From assembly GCF_003086295.3 (NCBI RefSeq), contig NC_092054.1, forward strand, positions 19,169,878-19,233,877: a stretch of DNA of 64,000 nt. The letters run 5' to 3'. Below the pieces are notes generated by a model. It had not been told where the DNA came from, did no database searches, and saw nothing but the letters and a program-made list of their open reading frames with translations. A program made the position numbers and the translations under genes. Numbering within the stretch: the stretch's first letter is position 1; the number at the start of each line of letters is the position of its first letter. This stretch comes from Arachis hypogaea (lineage: Eukaryota > Streptophyta > Magnoliopsida > Fabales > Fabaceae). Positions 35,066 to 47,453 of the stretch are shown here, in pieces.

Positions 35066-38006
35066 TTTCAAATCAATTATATTTTAATTATATACCATTA
35101 TTAATATAAATATAAATTTTACTAAAAATTTATTAATTTACTTAATTTATTTCAATGCTAGTATTGTGATTAAGGTTATTTGTTTTGATATTAGTATTAA
35201 AATCTACTAATATTAGTTTTTCATAGATCAACAAAGAGTATTGTGCATGAATTCTTTTGCACTAATACTTATCTATCTTTTGTTAGACATTATGGCTGAT
35301 TGGACACATTTAGAGATTCTGACTCGTGATTTACGCTACGAAGGAGGGGTATATCGAGCTCTTTTCGTTGTTTTCGCCGATACTACTGTAGAGCAGGTTA
35401 GAATGATCATTTCTCTGCTCAGGGGAATTTCCTACGGGATTTGCAGGCTCGACTAAGGTTTTGCCACCTTTGACTTTGGGGACTTTGTAGCTGATGACTA
35501 TGAGCTCTTTCTTGCGGGGTCTTAGATTTACAGTTGTATCTCGATCTGCCTCATGCCCCCTCTCCCAGTCCCAGAGGAGGCTGCTGTCATCATCCCTTCC
35601 AGTCCTCCCCAGCGAGTGATGACAGCTCTGATGGTTCGGATGGCTTTGTTGATGGTCTTGCTGATGGTGCTGATGGTCCACCTGACTTTGCTGATGGTCC
35701 TGATGATGATCTACCGGATGCTCCACCTGACTTTGTTGACGTAGCTTGACATGCTTTGCTGATGGTCCTGCTAATGATCTACGGGATGCTCCACCTGGCT
35801 TTGCTGACGTAGCTTGACATTGAGATGTAGAGATTTACGTAGCTTTTGACATTGAAATGTAGAGATTTTTGAGATGATATTGACTAGTGAGAGATATATC
35901 TACACTTTGTTCACCAATCTATTATTTTTTTAATCTTCGTATTAAAACTTTACAAAATTCATAAATAATTTTAAAATTTAGGCAATGACCAATAATTTTA
36001 AATCAATTAATCTAACCTTTATAAAGTTGTCACAAAAAAAATGTTTGATCACATGCCATGTTCTAACAAAATACCAAAAATTAAAGTGACTACAACTACC
36101 CATGAATTTCCTAATACATGAATTAGAATTCCCGAAAAATATTAACTACTAATGAGTCAAAGTTTTAAAAGAAAGCTTATTTAAAACGGCAGCGCAATGA
36201 AGCAAGTGTAACAAATATAAAAAATAAATATTTTTTATTTTTTAAAATTATATATTTATAATAAGATCATTTTTTATTTTTATTATTTTTAAGTATTTTT
36301 TTATTATTTTAGTTAATTTTTTTATTCTCTAACTCGACCAAATTTATATATATATAGGTGAATTTTACTAAATCTCCTCTAAAACAACATGTAAATTAGC
36401 CTTTATGACGTGACACATTTAATTAGATGTTTAATTTTAATTTGAGTTAATTTAACTCAATGAGAATTAACATCTTAACTAAAGTAGGACCATCTTATAA
36501 TTAAATATTTTTTAAGATAGATAATTATATAATTTTTGAAAATATTAAAAAATAAATATATATTCTTTTACCAAATCATTATTACTTAAATTCGTTCCAT
36601 CCTTCCATTGAAAAACACCGTCTGTGTTGAGTGAAATATATTTTCTCCCTTCCACTGTTTCTTCATCACTTAAAGTGCGTTGAAAGCACACTGTAACTCG
36701 AAGCAGGACGGAGAGTAAAGATGCAAGTATCTTTTGAATATCTAATGCAACGGATCTTGTGTACGATCTAATGATCCATAGCCATTCCAAAGAACGTCTT
36801 TGAACTAATTGATATAGTCCAATTTAAATTCTAATAGACGAATGGATTAAATGCATATCTAATTCAAGCATCACTTTAATAAATGCAATAATGATCACAA
36901 CCCTAAATCATAGATTAATGCATCCTGATAATAAAAAAATTATATGTGAAATGAAATTATGTGAACTAAAGAGTAAAAGACAACTACAAAATAGCAGCAC
37001 GACCAAATACACTCTCTTTAACTAATCACAGATCCATTACAAATTGAAATCAACACACACAGAAGAGCAATCAAAGAGAGAAAAAACGAAGTTACAGAGA
37101 GTAAATATTTAATTTTTAGTATTTTATCAAATTATACATTTATTATTTTAAATAATTTTTTAATTACAAAATAATTTAATCATAGTTAACATAATAACCA
37201 ATTAAAAAGTGATATGTCATAAAGGGTAATTATATATATATATAACTAGTGTACAAATGTCATAATATTTTAAAAATATTTTTATTTTATTTTTTTTGTA
37301 TTTATATGTTTTATATTTTTAAATACGTAAGCTTGATTAGTTTAGGTCATACTAATATAAGTAAGACCTATATGTTTAGTTTAGGTCTTACAAATGTCAT
37401 AATATTTTCAAAATACTTTTATTTTTTTTGTATTTATATGTTTTATATTTTTAATTACGTAAGCTTGATTAGTTTAGATCTTACTAATATAAGTAAATAT
37501 GTAATATGATAGGCATGTTTTTAGAACTATATTATTTTTTTTAAAAAAATTAAAAAAAATAAAAAGTTAATATTTTCATGTATTATATATATAATATTTT
37601 AAATAAATTATATTTTTAAAATATTTTGATGAAAATTTATTTTATATAATAATATCTTTAACAAAATTAGTTAATTAATAAATTTTGAATATAATAATCT
37701 AATTATTTGTCAAGTAATATAAAATAAAATTTTAATTATTTTATATTTTTATGTTACAGTTTAAAATTTTATTTTAATAAGATTTTTTAATATTATAAAA
37801 ATTTCTTGCACAATAATTAATCTTATTGAATAAAGAATTTTCATATTTTTGTATTTATATATTTTATATTTAATTATTTAAGAATAAAAGATTCTGTTAC
37901 CATTTAAAGTATTGTGTATTAAAGTATTGTCATTTAAAATATTTATTTATGTATTAGGATATTCTGTATTTATTAGAGTTCATCAATGCTCTTCTTTCAT
38001 ATTAAC
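35066..38006 (-). repeat. Right arm of the foldback element (continues at 47459-47549)
   Basis: Reverse complement of the left arm. Its outermost 91 bp lie beyond the Tat element at 47459-47549. The break coincides with the Tat target duplication ttaac (38002-38006 and 47454-47458). At the corresponding place the left arm reads continuously, so the Tat element is the later insertion. Confidence 0.9.
35291..35749 (+). pseudogene. Protein-like frames in the right arm (mirror copy about 33850-34312, minus)
   Basis: A frame starting MADWTHLEILTRDL at 35291 runs to a stop at 35454-35456. After it, a second open frame (35534-35749) encodes an acidic Asp/Gly/Pro-rich tail (DSSDGSDGFVDGLADGADG) built from a short gctgatggt-type DNA repeat. 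In the left arm the same sequence is present on the minus strand with several indels. This could be a captured or degraded gene with an acidic tail. I do not recognise the family and see no transposase motif. Confidence 0.4.
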
Positions 38007-38539
38007 TGTTCATACCTTGGCCCAATAATAAAGGCCCAGGATCCAAGCAAAGAAGCCCAACCCAAAGGGTTGGTCCTCACCAAGTACCAGCCTTCATCCC
38101 AAGAAGTCGGTACTGAACACGACCTGCTCCAAAGAAGTCGGATACGAGGGTTAGCTGGCAGATAACACTCATTCGAATGAGTAACTGCCCCTAGAAACTC
38201 TCTAACCACTTCATAGAGCCATATCTTAACCTCCCTAAGATATGGGAACGGTTATCCACCTAAAAAGGTGGCACTACTTCAACGGTGGTTATTCGTTCAC
38301 CACTATAAATACACTGACACCCCTCAAGTATCTCTAAGTTCCAATACTCTCTAACCTGCTCACACTCTTGCTAACTTAGGCATCAGAGTGTCTTTGCAGG
38401 TACCACCCCCCATTCTTTCACACGTACAAGTCGGACAGAGGAACACCGAGTAACAGATCCACTCGAAAGTCACCTCCTTCATACGTTTGGGCCAACCAAC
38501 ACCATCCAGCCCATTAATCTCCGGTTACCCACCGTAACA
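38007..38539 (+). repeat. 5' LTR of the Tat element
   Basis: 533 bp, starting TGTTCATACC and ending CACCGTAACA. A TATA box (tataaat, 38304-38310) sits in the expected position for the U3/R border. Confidence 0.95.
38304..38310 (+). promoter_or_regulatory. TATA box in the Tat 5' LTR
   Basis: cacTATAAATacactg, also conserved in the 3' LTR near 47217-47223. Transcription of the element would start about 30 bp downstream. Confidence 0.65.
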
Positions 38540-38540
38540 T

Positions 38541-38558
38541 TGGCGCCGTTGCCGGGGA
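38541..38558 (+). other. Primer binding site (tRNA-Asp)
   Basis: TGGCGCCGTTGCCGGGGA begins one base after the LTR. It matches the complement of the plant tRNA-Asp 3' end, a known primer for Athila/Tat elements. Confidence 0.85.
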
Positions 38559-38577
38559 CCCGAGAGATCAACCAGTG

Positions 38578-40317
38578 ATGGCGGATAGATCCCCTGAAGA
38601 GGGTCATGTGGAGACAGATTCTGAACAAGAGAATCTGAACACTGGAAACAATGAGGCAGACCAGAACCTTCACCAGGAAGCCAATGATCGACACAGGGAA
38701 GGCACCTCCGGAATCAAAAACCCGAAGGTAAATTCTTCGGAGGGGCACGAATCAGAGAAAGAAGGACCATCCCATGCAATTGAGCTCATGTGATTAGTCC
38801 ACAGTCGCCTCGAACAGCTAGAACAGGAATGGGAGCGACAAAAGGAAACCGAAAAGAACCTAAAAGAGGAGATGGAGCGACGAAAAGAGTTAGAAAGAAA
38901 ACTCTTAAAGTTAGAATCCTCCCTCAAAGGTTAGAACTCCCACGACGGTAGAGAAGATTTGCCCTTAGGGGGGGAAGATCCTTTTAGTGAGGACATAATG
39001 AGGGCGAAAGTTCCGGGAAACTTTAGAAGCCCTGATATGGACCTCTACGACGGAACCACTGATCCAAAGAATCATTTGAGCAACTTTAAAAGTCGGATGT
39101 ATCTGGCTGACGCTTCTGATGCTACGCGATGCAAAGCTTTTCCGACAACCTTGTCAAAAGCAGCGATGAAGTGGTTCGACAGCCTCCCCCCGAGGTCGGT
39201 CACCAGTTTTGAAGACCTCTCAAGGAAATTCTTGATGAGGTTCTCTATCCAGAAAGACAAAGTAAAACATGCACCAAGCCTCCTGGGAATAAAATAGGAG
39301 GCCGGAGAATCCTTAAGAGCCTATATGGAAAGGTTCAACAAAGCATGTTTGGAGATTCAAGACTTACCCACAGAAGCAGTTATAATGGGGCTAGTCAATG
39401 GGCTTAGAGAAGGTCCCTTCTCACAGTCCATATCCAAAAGACACCCCACCTCCTTAAGTGATGTACAACAGAGAGCTGAAAAGTACATCAACATAGAGGA
39501 AAATGCTAAGCTGAGAAACCTGAGTTGGCGACCTGGGCACCCTCCCTCAACAAAAGAGAGGGAGAGGGAACCCAAGAAGAAGGAAGAACTCGGTCTCGAT
39601 AGACCAAGAAAATATCACTCTTATACTCCCCTAAAAGTTTCTATAGTGGATGTATACAGAGAGATTTGCAATACTGAAAGGCTGCCACCTCCCAGACCCA
39701 TTAAAAATAAAAAAGGGGGGAGTCGCAGCGACTACTGTGAGTACCATAAAATATATGGTCACTCAACAAACGACTGTTACGACCTTAAAAATGTGATAGA
39801 AAAGCTGGCCAGAGAAGGTCGGCTTGACAGATTCCTCATAGAAAGGTCGGACAGTCATGGGAAGAGAAAGCGAGATGATATGGATAGAAGAGACTCACCA
39901 CCACAGACTCTGGAGAGACATATACATATGATCTCAGGGGGGTTCGCGGGAGGGGGACTCACCAAATCCTCTCGCAAAAGACACCTCAAGAGAGTCTACC
40001 AGGTCGGAGGAGAGTCATCCGACCTCCCCACCATTTCATTCACAAAGGAAGCTGGGCAAGGAATAATCCCTGGACACGATGATCCAGTGGTAATAACTAT
40101 GATCCTAGCAAATGCTCATCTCCACAGAACCCTAGTAGACCAGGGAAGCTCAGCGGACATCCTCTTTAAGCCCGCTTTCGACAAACTAGGGTTGGATGAG
40201 AAAGAGTTAAGAGCCTACCCCGACACCTTGTACGGATTAGGCGACACGCCAATAAAGCCACTAGGATTTTTGCCCCTCCACACCACCTTTGGAAAGGGGG
40301 AAAATCAAAGACTCTGA
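38578..40317 (+). pseudogene. Tat gag and protease, broken
   Basis: Gag begins MADRSPEEGH at 38578 and stays in one frame but is interrupted by stops at 38791-38793, near 38932 and at 39295-39297. A Glu/Lys-rich coiled-coil-like segment (about 38800-38930) precedes the gag domain (DLYDGTTDPKNHL; KWFDSLPPRSV). A zinc-binding motif, CEYHKIYGHSTNDC, is near 39735-39780. The protease is recognised by VDQGSSADILF at about 40136-40170, where DQG replaces the usual DTG. A missing base near 40300 shifts the frame before reverse transcriptase. Confidence 0.88.
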
Positions 40318-40340
40318 GTATAGACTTCATAGTCATCGAC

Positions 40341-43300
40341 GTGGGGTCAGCCTATAATGCTTTAATTGGCAGAGCTACCCTTAATCGACTCGGAGCGGTG
40401 GTATCGATGCCCCACCTCTGCATGAAATTCCCGACCTCAGCGGGGATAGCAACGGTGAGGGGAGATCAGAAGTTGGCAAGGAATTGCTACAATGAAAGCC
40501 TAAACCTGAGAGGAAAGAACAAAGAAATCCACACAATAGAGTTCGGTGGAGCAAGGATTAAAGAAGAGCTGCGACCACATCCCGGGGGAAAAACCGAGGA
40601 GATTCAGGTCGGCGAAGAGGAAGGAAAAACCACTCACATAGGAGCCAACCTAGGGGAAACCCTAAGACAAGGGTTGACTAAGCTCCTAAGAGATAATTCC
40701 GATCTCTTTGCCTGGAAGGCCTCCGACATGCCTGGGATAGATCCCGAGCTCATGTCCCACAAACTCTCGGTCTACTCGGGATCCCGACCTGTGCAACAAA
40801 GAAGACGCAAGCTCGGCCCAGAGCGAGCCCTAGTAGTGGAAGAGCAAGTACAGGCGCTCCTGGAAGCTGGCTTCAAATACCCAACATGGCTAGCCAATGT
40901 AGTGCTAGTCAAAAAACAAAATGGCAAATGGAGGATGTGCGTCGACTATACCGACTTAAATAAGGCATGTCCCAAGGACCCTTATCCACTACCAAGCATT
41001 GACGCCCTAAGTAGACTCTAGCTCGGGGTATCAACACTTGTCGTTCATGAACGCCTACTCGGGGTATAACCAAATCCCGATGTACGAGCCAGACCAAGAG
41101 AAGACATCATTCATCACACCCAGAGCCAACTTTTGCTACGTGGTCATGCCATTCGGATTAAAAAATGCAGGAGCTACCTACCAGAGGTTGATGAATAAGG
41201 TGTTTACCTCTCACCTAGGGAGCTTAATGGAAGTATACGTCGACGATATGCTGGTAAAGACCAAGAAAGAAGTCGACCTCTTGCCTGACCTTTCACAAGT
41301 CTTTGACACCATAAGGTCGCACGGGATGAGACTAAATCCTGCAAAGTGCGCCTTCGCGGTGGAGGCAGGAAAATTTCTGGATTTATGCTAACGCAAAGAG
41401 GGATCGAAGCCAATCCCGATAAGTGTAGAGCTATCCTGGAAATGAGAAGTCCGACTTGTTTAAGAGAAGTCCAACAACTTAACGGCCGACTTGCAGCTCT
41501 CTCCAGGTTTTTGGCAGGATCAGCACTAAGATCCCTCCCACTGTTCTCCCTATTGAGAAAGGGACGCCAGTTTGAATGGACTCCCGAATGCGAGGAGACG
41601 TTCCAAGAGTTCAAAAAGTTTTTGAGCCAACCTCCTATTTTGACCCGACCTGTAGCCGGTAAGGACCTCGTCCTATACCTATCCGTGGCAGACAAGGCTG
41701 TCTCAGCAGCCTTGATAAGAGAAGACGAGGACGGTCAACATCCAATCTATTTCATCAGTAAAGTTCTACAGGGCCCTGAGCTAAGGTACCACAAACTAGA
41801 GAAATTTGCCTACTCCTTAGTGGTAGCCTCACGAAGGCTACGGCCTTATTTTCAAGCTCACACAATAAGAGTCCGTACGAACCAGCCTATGAAGCAAATC
41901 CTCCAAAAAACGGATATTGCAGGGAGAATGGTTCAATGGGCAATAGAGCTCTCCGAGTTCGACTTGAGATATGAAACTCGGACTGCGATTAAAGCCCAGT
42001 GCCTCACCGACTTCATTGCAGAATACGCAGGAGATCAAGAGGAAAAACCAACTACATGGGAACTCTATGTAGATGGATCCTCCAAAAAAACAGGAAGCGG
42101 TGCAGGCATAATATTGGTAGATGAAAGGGGAACCCAGATAGAGGTTTCCCTCAAGTTTGAATTCCCAGCTTCAAATAATCAGGCAGAGTATGAAGCCTTG
42201 ATCGCAGGACTGAAGCTGGCAGAAGAAGTCGGTGCTACAAAGGTGAGGATATACAGCGACTCCCAAGTGGTGACTTCCCAAATAAGTGGAGAATATCAGG
42301 CAAAAGACCCAAACATGAAGAGGTACTTGGAAAAAACTTTGGAGCACCTTGGGCGCTTTGCAGAAACCGAGGTGAAACACATAACTCGGGATCTAAACAG
42401 CAGAGCAGATGCCCTATCCAAGTTAGCAAGTACCAAGCCAGGAGGAAATAACAGAAGCCTGATTCAAGAGACTCTCCAGGAACCCTCAGTGGTAAAAATA
42501 GAAGACAAACAAGAAGTCTTCGAAGTGGTCGGATTAAACCTCGGATGGATGAACCCCTTAGTCGAATACCTGAAATTCGACATCCTCCCCAAGGAGGAAA
42601 AGGAGGCCAAGAAAATCCGAAGGGAAGCACAACACTACACCTTGGAAAGAAATATCCTCTACAGAAGAGGGATATCAACGCCATTATTAAAATGTGTACC
42701 GACCTCCAGAACCACCGAGGTATTAGAGGAAGTACATAGTGGAATCTGCGGAAACCACCTCGGAGCAAGGTCATTAGCCAGGAAAGTAATCCGAGCTGGA
42801 TTCTATTGGCCAACCTTGCAGAAAGATGCCACAGAGTTTGTGAAAAAGTGCCAACCATGTCAAATGTACGCAAATTTCCACGTGGCTCCTCCAGAGGAGC
42901 TCATTAGCATCACTTCTCCGTGGCCCTTTGCAAAATGGGGAATGGATTTGTTAGGTCATTTTCCTCAGGCGCCAGGACAAGTCAGGTACCTAATAGTGGG
43001 AATAGATTATTTCACAAAGTGGATAGAAGCAGAACCACTGGCCACTATCACTGCACAAAGAAGTCGGAGGTTCCTCTACAAAAATATCATCACAAGGTAT
43101 GGGATACCTTATTCCATTACCACAGACAATGGAACCCAGTTCACCGACTCCACCTTTAGAAGCCTAGTAGCCAGTATGAACATCAAACACCAGTTCACCT
43201 CGGTGGAACACCCACAAGCCAATGGGCAAGCCGAAGCAGCCAACAAAGTCATACTGGCAGGGCTGAAGAAAAGATTACAAGATGCGAAAGGAGCTTGGGC

Positions 43301-43781
43301 TGAAGAGCTCCCACAAGTACTATGGGCTTACAGAACAACCCCCCAATCCGCCACTAGAGAAACACCCTTCCGACTAGTTTATGGCGTAGAAGCCATGATC
43401 CCAATAGAGGTCAATGAGCAAAGCCCAAGAGTGATTTTCCACGACGAGATCGGGAATATACAGGGGCACAAAGAGGAGCTCGACTTGCTCCCCGAAGTCC
43501 GAGAAGAAGCCCAGATAAGAGAAGCAGCGTTGAAGCAAAGGATGACCGCAAGATACAACAAAAAAGTCATTCGAAGGAGCTTCACCCCAGATGACTTGGT
43601 CCTAATCAGAAACGACATTGGAGTCAACAAATCTGGGGAAGGAAAGCTCGCTGCTAATTGGAAAGGACCATACAAGATCAACGAGGTCTTAAGAAAAGGC
43701 TATTATAGGGTAACCGACTTCGACGGCAACGAGTTACCAAGATCATGGCATGCTTGTAATATGAAAAGGTACTACAGCTAA
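40341..43781 (+). pseudogene. Tat pol: RT, RNase H, second RNase H, integrase
   Basis: RT is split over three frames (40341-41021, 41038-41391, then from 41346). Motifs are WRMCVDYTDLNKACPKD, FGLKNAGATYQRLMN and the catalytic VYVDDMLVK. The 811-codon frame from 41346 is intact. It has RNase H (SVADKAVSAALI, YHKLEKFAY), then the extra RNase H (ELYVDGSSKKTGSGAGI, NNQAEYEAL, YSDSQ, RADALSKLA). Integrase follows, with a HHCC finger (HSGICGNHLGARS...CQPCQ) and the triad in MDLLG, TDNGTQF and GQAEAANK. The frame ends CNMKRYYS. Frameshifts lie near 41010 and 41385. Confidence 0.93.
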
Positions 43782-44592
43782 AAGCGAACCCTACTCCCTG
43801 ATGTACTCTTTTCCCAACTTCATGATTTTTCCCAAAATCAAAGGGTTTTTTCTGAGAAGGGTTTTTAACGAGGCATCACAGTAGGGGCTAAGGGAAAATA
43901 GATTATCAAAAGCCCTTAGTAGCAATAAGGTACCTCCTCAATTAATAAAGATCTCTTTCATTTTAATATCTCTTTTAAATTCCCTTTTTTATTCTCTTCC
44001 TACGAAACGCGCCGATTTAAGCTCGACAAAACGTGAAAATCCCTTGAACCGACCTAGATGGTCATCAGGATAAAACGACGAGGTACAAGTCGGCGTAAAG
44101 AGGCTATGGAAGTCGATCATGATAAACTCGGGAGCAGTCCGACTCATAAGTCGAAATGCGAAACCGAGTAAAACTAAAATGAATCGCAAAAGTAGCCTAA
44201 GTCACGAAAAGCTCAATGAAACAAAATTGAGTACTAGGAATAACAAAAAGAGATAGGAAAAAACTAAGAAAAGATTATAAGGCTGCCCCGAAGATAAAAA
44301 AGATTCAGAAAAGCAGACAAGCCCAAAGAAAAGGTTTTTTCCAGAAAAGATCAAAAATCAAAAGAACTACGAATAGAAAAGCATGCGCGCACAAGGTAAC
44401 TCAAAACCCTTATCCAAAAAAAGGGTATTTATTTAATCGTTAAAATTAAACCTTATCAAAAAAGAGTATGATAAAACTATTTTGTTTACGGCCTTAAAAG
44501 GCCAAAAATTATTCAAACATCAACAAATAAATATAAAGAGTTTAAAAAAAAGGGGGGGGGGGCCACAGGCCGGACCCCCAATAGCCAACAAA
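43782..44592. other. Non-coding interval between Tat pol and the antisense gene
   Basis: About 810 bp with no convincing frame on either strand. It has purine-rich patches and a G run (44548-44562). Because the two genes converge here, the interval should hold the 3' ends of both transcripts. Confidence 0.6.
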
Positions 44593-46415
44593 TTACTTCT
44601 TTTCAAGAGGAGTAGAAGGATCACCACCACCAGGACCAGGAGTTGGAGAGAAAGTCGGAGGAACGGTAGAAGAGCTCGGAGCGTCCTTAGAGCGAGGAGG
44701 GGACTCTATGATCCTCTGCCCCCGAGTCTTCAAATCGGACTCGGACTCCACCACGGGGACAGGAGGATCCACGATGGCACCATCAATAATAATCTTATCA
44801 GGATCTAAAGGAGAAAGGTCCAAGTCAGGAGCAATGACTCCGACCTGCTCCTTAAAAACCCTCCAAGCCTCATCAGCACCATCCGCAATAGAGTCCTCCA
44901 ACTCGGTATAGGCCTTCCGGGCATTCAGCAAGTCATTCTTTACAGACACAAGATCATCAAATAAACTGTTGTAGCTGGCTTGCGCTGCCTTCCTCAAATC
45001 CACCTCCATGTTGCATTGGGCTTGCAACTTCTTCTCCTTCTCCCGGAGGCTATCCCTCTCCTCCTTCAGCTTGGCGACTTTTCCCTCCAACTCCCTCTCG
45101 TGCTCCTGATATACGCGAAGCCTGCCTTCCAGCTCCTCGACCCTCGAGGTCATCCCTAAAGAGCTGAGAGGAGTCTTCTCAAATATATCTAAGAGTTTGC
45201 CACAAACTCCCGCCGTCTTGAGACTCTCCTCAACCACAGCAGTGAGGTAGTGCCGAACAGAAACATCATCCATGCTCATACGAGCATGGGGATAAATGTT
45301 CTTTCGGACGAACGCAAGAGCGTCCGCCTCACCAGAAGCGCCAGACTCTAAGGTCTTACGCTTCTTCTTCTCTGGTTCAGGAGTAGGTCAGACGGAGGGG
45401 GTGGCAGAGAGGAAGCAGAAGAGGAAATCACAATAGGTTGGGAGGGAGTCCCGACGTTCCGAGGAGGAGGAGGAGGAGAGACAACCGCCCTAGCACCACC
45501 AGACCTGGCACGAGACCTCGCCTTGGCCTCCTGAACTCTTTGGTAAGACTCCTGGGCATTTGTTTTTGCCATCTCTAAAAAAAGCAACAATTGATAGATT
45601 AGACAAGTCGGAAGAATTAATCAGACAAGTCGGAAAACCAAATGAAAGCTACCTAGTTGCGCCTGGATAAAACTCGGAGACCCCTGGAGAAACTTTTTTG
45701 TATCCAAGTATGGAGACCTCCCCCAAACTTCTCAGAGGAACCCCACAATGGCTGCCTCCACATCATCCAGGTCGTCAAGACCATATTTTTCACAAGGGGA
45801 GGCCTCCAACCAGTATAAAGGAAAGCGGGGGGAAGAATTATCATCCAGGAAAAAGGGGTGGTGACCCTCTACAGCTTGCACTTTGAAAAAATAGTTTTTG
45901 AAATCGTGGAAGGATTCGTCAAAAAGGGTGAAAATTCTCCTACCTTGTATGGCTCGAAACAATACCCACTGTTGTTTATTGTTTAGCCCACTAAAGGGTT
46001 TTGTCATATGAAAAAGATGGAAAAAAATCTTTTAAGAAGTCGGGAACTCTAAGGCCTGGCTGATGAATTGATAAATTTTCAAAAAACTCCAAGAGTTGGG
46101 GTGAAGCTGGGTAGGAGCGACTCGGCAATGACGTAAAACAGACATCTCAAAGTCTGAAAAAGGAAGAAAAACACCCAAACGGGTGATCATACACTCATAC
46201 ATAAAGAAAAAATGGGAGGCCGCCTCATTAGCCCTCCCAAAGCAAACCCGGTCTTCTGGACCCGGGGCCACTAACTCATACTTCGGCTCATCCTCCTCAG
46301 AAGAACAAATTCTGTGGCGAGTACGAAGATGGGTGATAAACTCAGAATCGACTAAGGGTTCCTCCCCTAAGACTGTGACATCAACCCAGTGAGAGAGAGC
46401 ATCTACAGAAGCCAT
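44593..46415 (-). pseudogene. Antisense gene of the Tat element (gypsy-associated Transposase_28-like protein)
   Basis: The likely start is MASVDALSHW at 46415, reading leftward. The first part has the motif GVFLPFSDFEMSVLRHC and LHPNSWSFLKIYQF, which I associate with the plant family PF04195 (putative gypsy type transposon). An in-frame TAA near 46029-46031 and a TGA near 45732 interrupt it. A candidate intron runs from GTAGCT near 45652 to the acceptor TTTTTTAG before AGATGGCAAAAAC near 45572. Then come a Pro/Ser-rich linker, a disrupted junction near 45385, and a 228-codon frame (45279-44593) rich in Glu/Lys heptads, a predicted coiled coil, ending PLEKK. Function is unknown. Antisense genes of this kind are known from Tat elements. 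Confidence 0.72.
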
Positions 46416-46670
46416 TTCTTTTTCTAAAAAAGGGGTGACAAAACCTACAAGGGGAAAAGAAAAATCACCAACATGGTCTCTAAAGGGAGGGGGATGTGAA
46501 ACTAAAGTCTGCAAATCAAATTTATCTACAAAAGCATATTAAAGAACTAACCTTTATCTGGAAATGAGGGTTGGAAGCAAAAGCCTTCGAAAGCATAAGA
46601 ATGCAGTACGAACGAATGCAAGGGAAATTTGAAAGATCGCAGAAACGAAACAATGAAAGAGAGGGAAAGT

Positions 46671-46677
46671 ATTTATA
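46671..46677 (-). promoter_or_regulatory. TATA box for the Tat antisense gene
   Basis: On the minus strand the sequence reads cttaTAAATActttccctct, about 255 bp upstream of the ATG at 46415. It is followed by a CT-rich leader and a candidate 5' UTR intron (GTTAGT near 46551, acceptor TTGCAG near 46509). The layout suggests an independent promoter just inside the 3' LTR. Confidence 0.5.
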
Positions 46678-46908
46678 AGAACGTTAGGGGCATAATGGTA
46701 AAATAGGGGCAGTCATTAATGAAGATGCACCGTTACCAAGGCTATTGAATCCCTACGCACACCCCTAACGAACACGACGCTTGATTAGACGTAACTGTCA
46801 GAACCAAAAGGTCACGTCGGTTTCAAACCATCACGTCAGTCCTCTTACAAATCGGCTACGACCCCGAGTAGAATACTCGAACCCAAATCTTAAAAAGAAA
46901 TTGGGCTC

Positions 46909-46920
46909 GAGTAGGGGCAC
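46909..46920 (+). other. Polypurine tract region of the Tat element
   Basis: GAGTAGGGGCAC lies immediately before the 3' LTR at 46921. The purine core is short, so the exact primer end is uncertain. Confidence 0.65.
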
Positions 46921-47453
46921 TGTTCATACCCTGGCCCAATAATAAAGGCCCAGGATCCAAGCAAAGAAGCCCAACCCAAAGGGTTGGCCCTCACCCAGTA
47001 CCAGCCTTCATCCCAAGAAGTCGGTACTGAACACGACCTGCTCCAAAGAAGTCGGATACGAGGGTTAGCTGGCAGATAACACTTATTCGAATGAGTAACT
47101 GCCCCTAGAAACTCTCTAACCACTTCATAGAGCCATATCTTAACCTCCCTAAGATATGGGAACGGTTATCCACCTAAAAAGGTGGCACTACTTCAGCGGT
47201 GGTTATTGGTTTACCACTATAAATACACTGACACCCCTCAGGTATCTCTAAGTTCCAATACTCTCTAACCTGCTCACACTCTTGCTAACTTAGGCATCGG
47301 AGTATTTTTACAGGTACCACCCCCCATTCTTTCACACGTACAAGTCGGACAGAGGAACACCGAGTAACAGATCCACTCGAAAGTCACCTCCTTCATACGT
47401 TTGGGCCAACCAACGCCATCCAGCCCATTAATCTCCGGTTACCCACCGTAACA
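46921..47453 (+). repeat. 3' LTR of the Tat element
   Basis: 533 bp, collinear with the 5' LTR without indels and with about 13 substitutions by eye. It is followed by target copy ttaac and the last 91 bp of the foldback right arm. Confidence 0.95.

Larger units (their letters stand above)
38007..47453 (+). mobile_element. Ty3/gypsy LTR retrotransposon, Tat lineage, with an antisense gene
   Basis: The element has two 533-bp LTRs with TG...CA ends, target duplication ttaac (38002-38006 and 47454-47458), a tRNA-Asp primer site, gag-pro-pol and a second RNase H domain after the first. The dual RNase H marks the Tat group. Between pol and the 3' LTR lie about 3.1 kb with a degenerate gene on the opposite strand. 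LTRs differ at about 13 of 533 positions by eye (2.4%). With an assumed rate of 1.3e-8 per site per year that would be under one million years. Stops and frameshifts in gag and pol make it defective. Confidence 0.94.

Noticed and set aside
37249..37509. Phe/Tyr/Ile-rich 86-codon frame
   Set aside because: It is the translation of the AT-rich 115-bp tandem repeat in the foldback arm, with low complexity and mirrored in the other arm on the opposite strand.
31461..38006. Palindrome as an assembly or chimera artefact
   Set aside because: The arms differ by about 7% over a sampled stretch, have private insertions (SINE-like, Tat, hairpin) and end in defined inverted termini, which a mirror artefact would not show.
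44548..44562. G-run as a quadruplex regulatory site
   Set aside because: A single homopolymer-like run in the non-coding part of a defective retroelement; no four-tract arrangement is visible.
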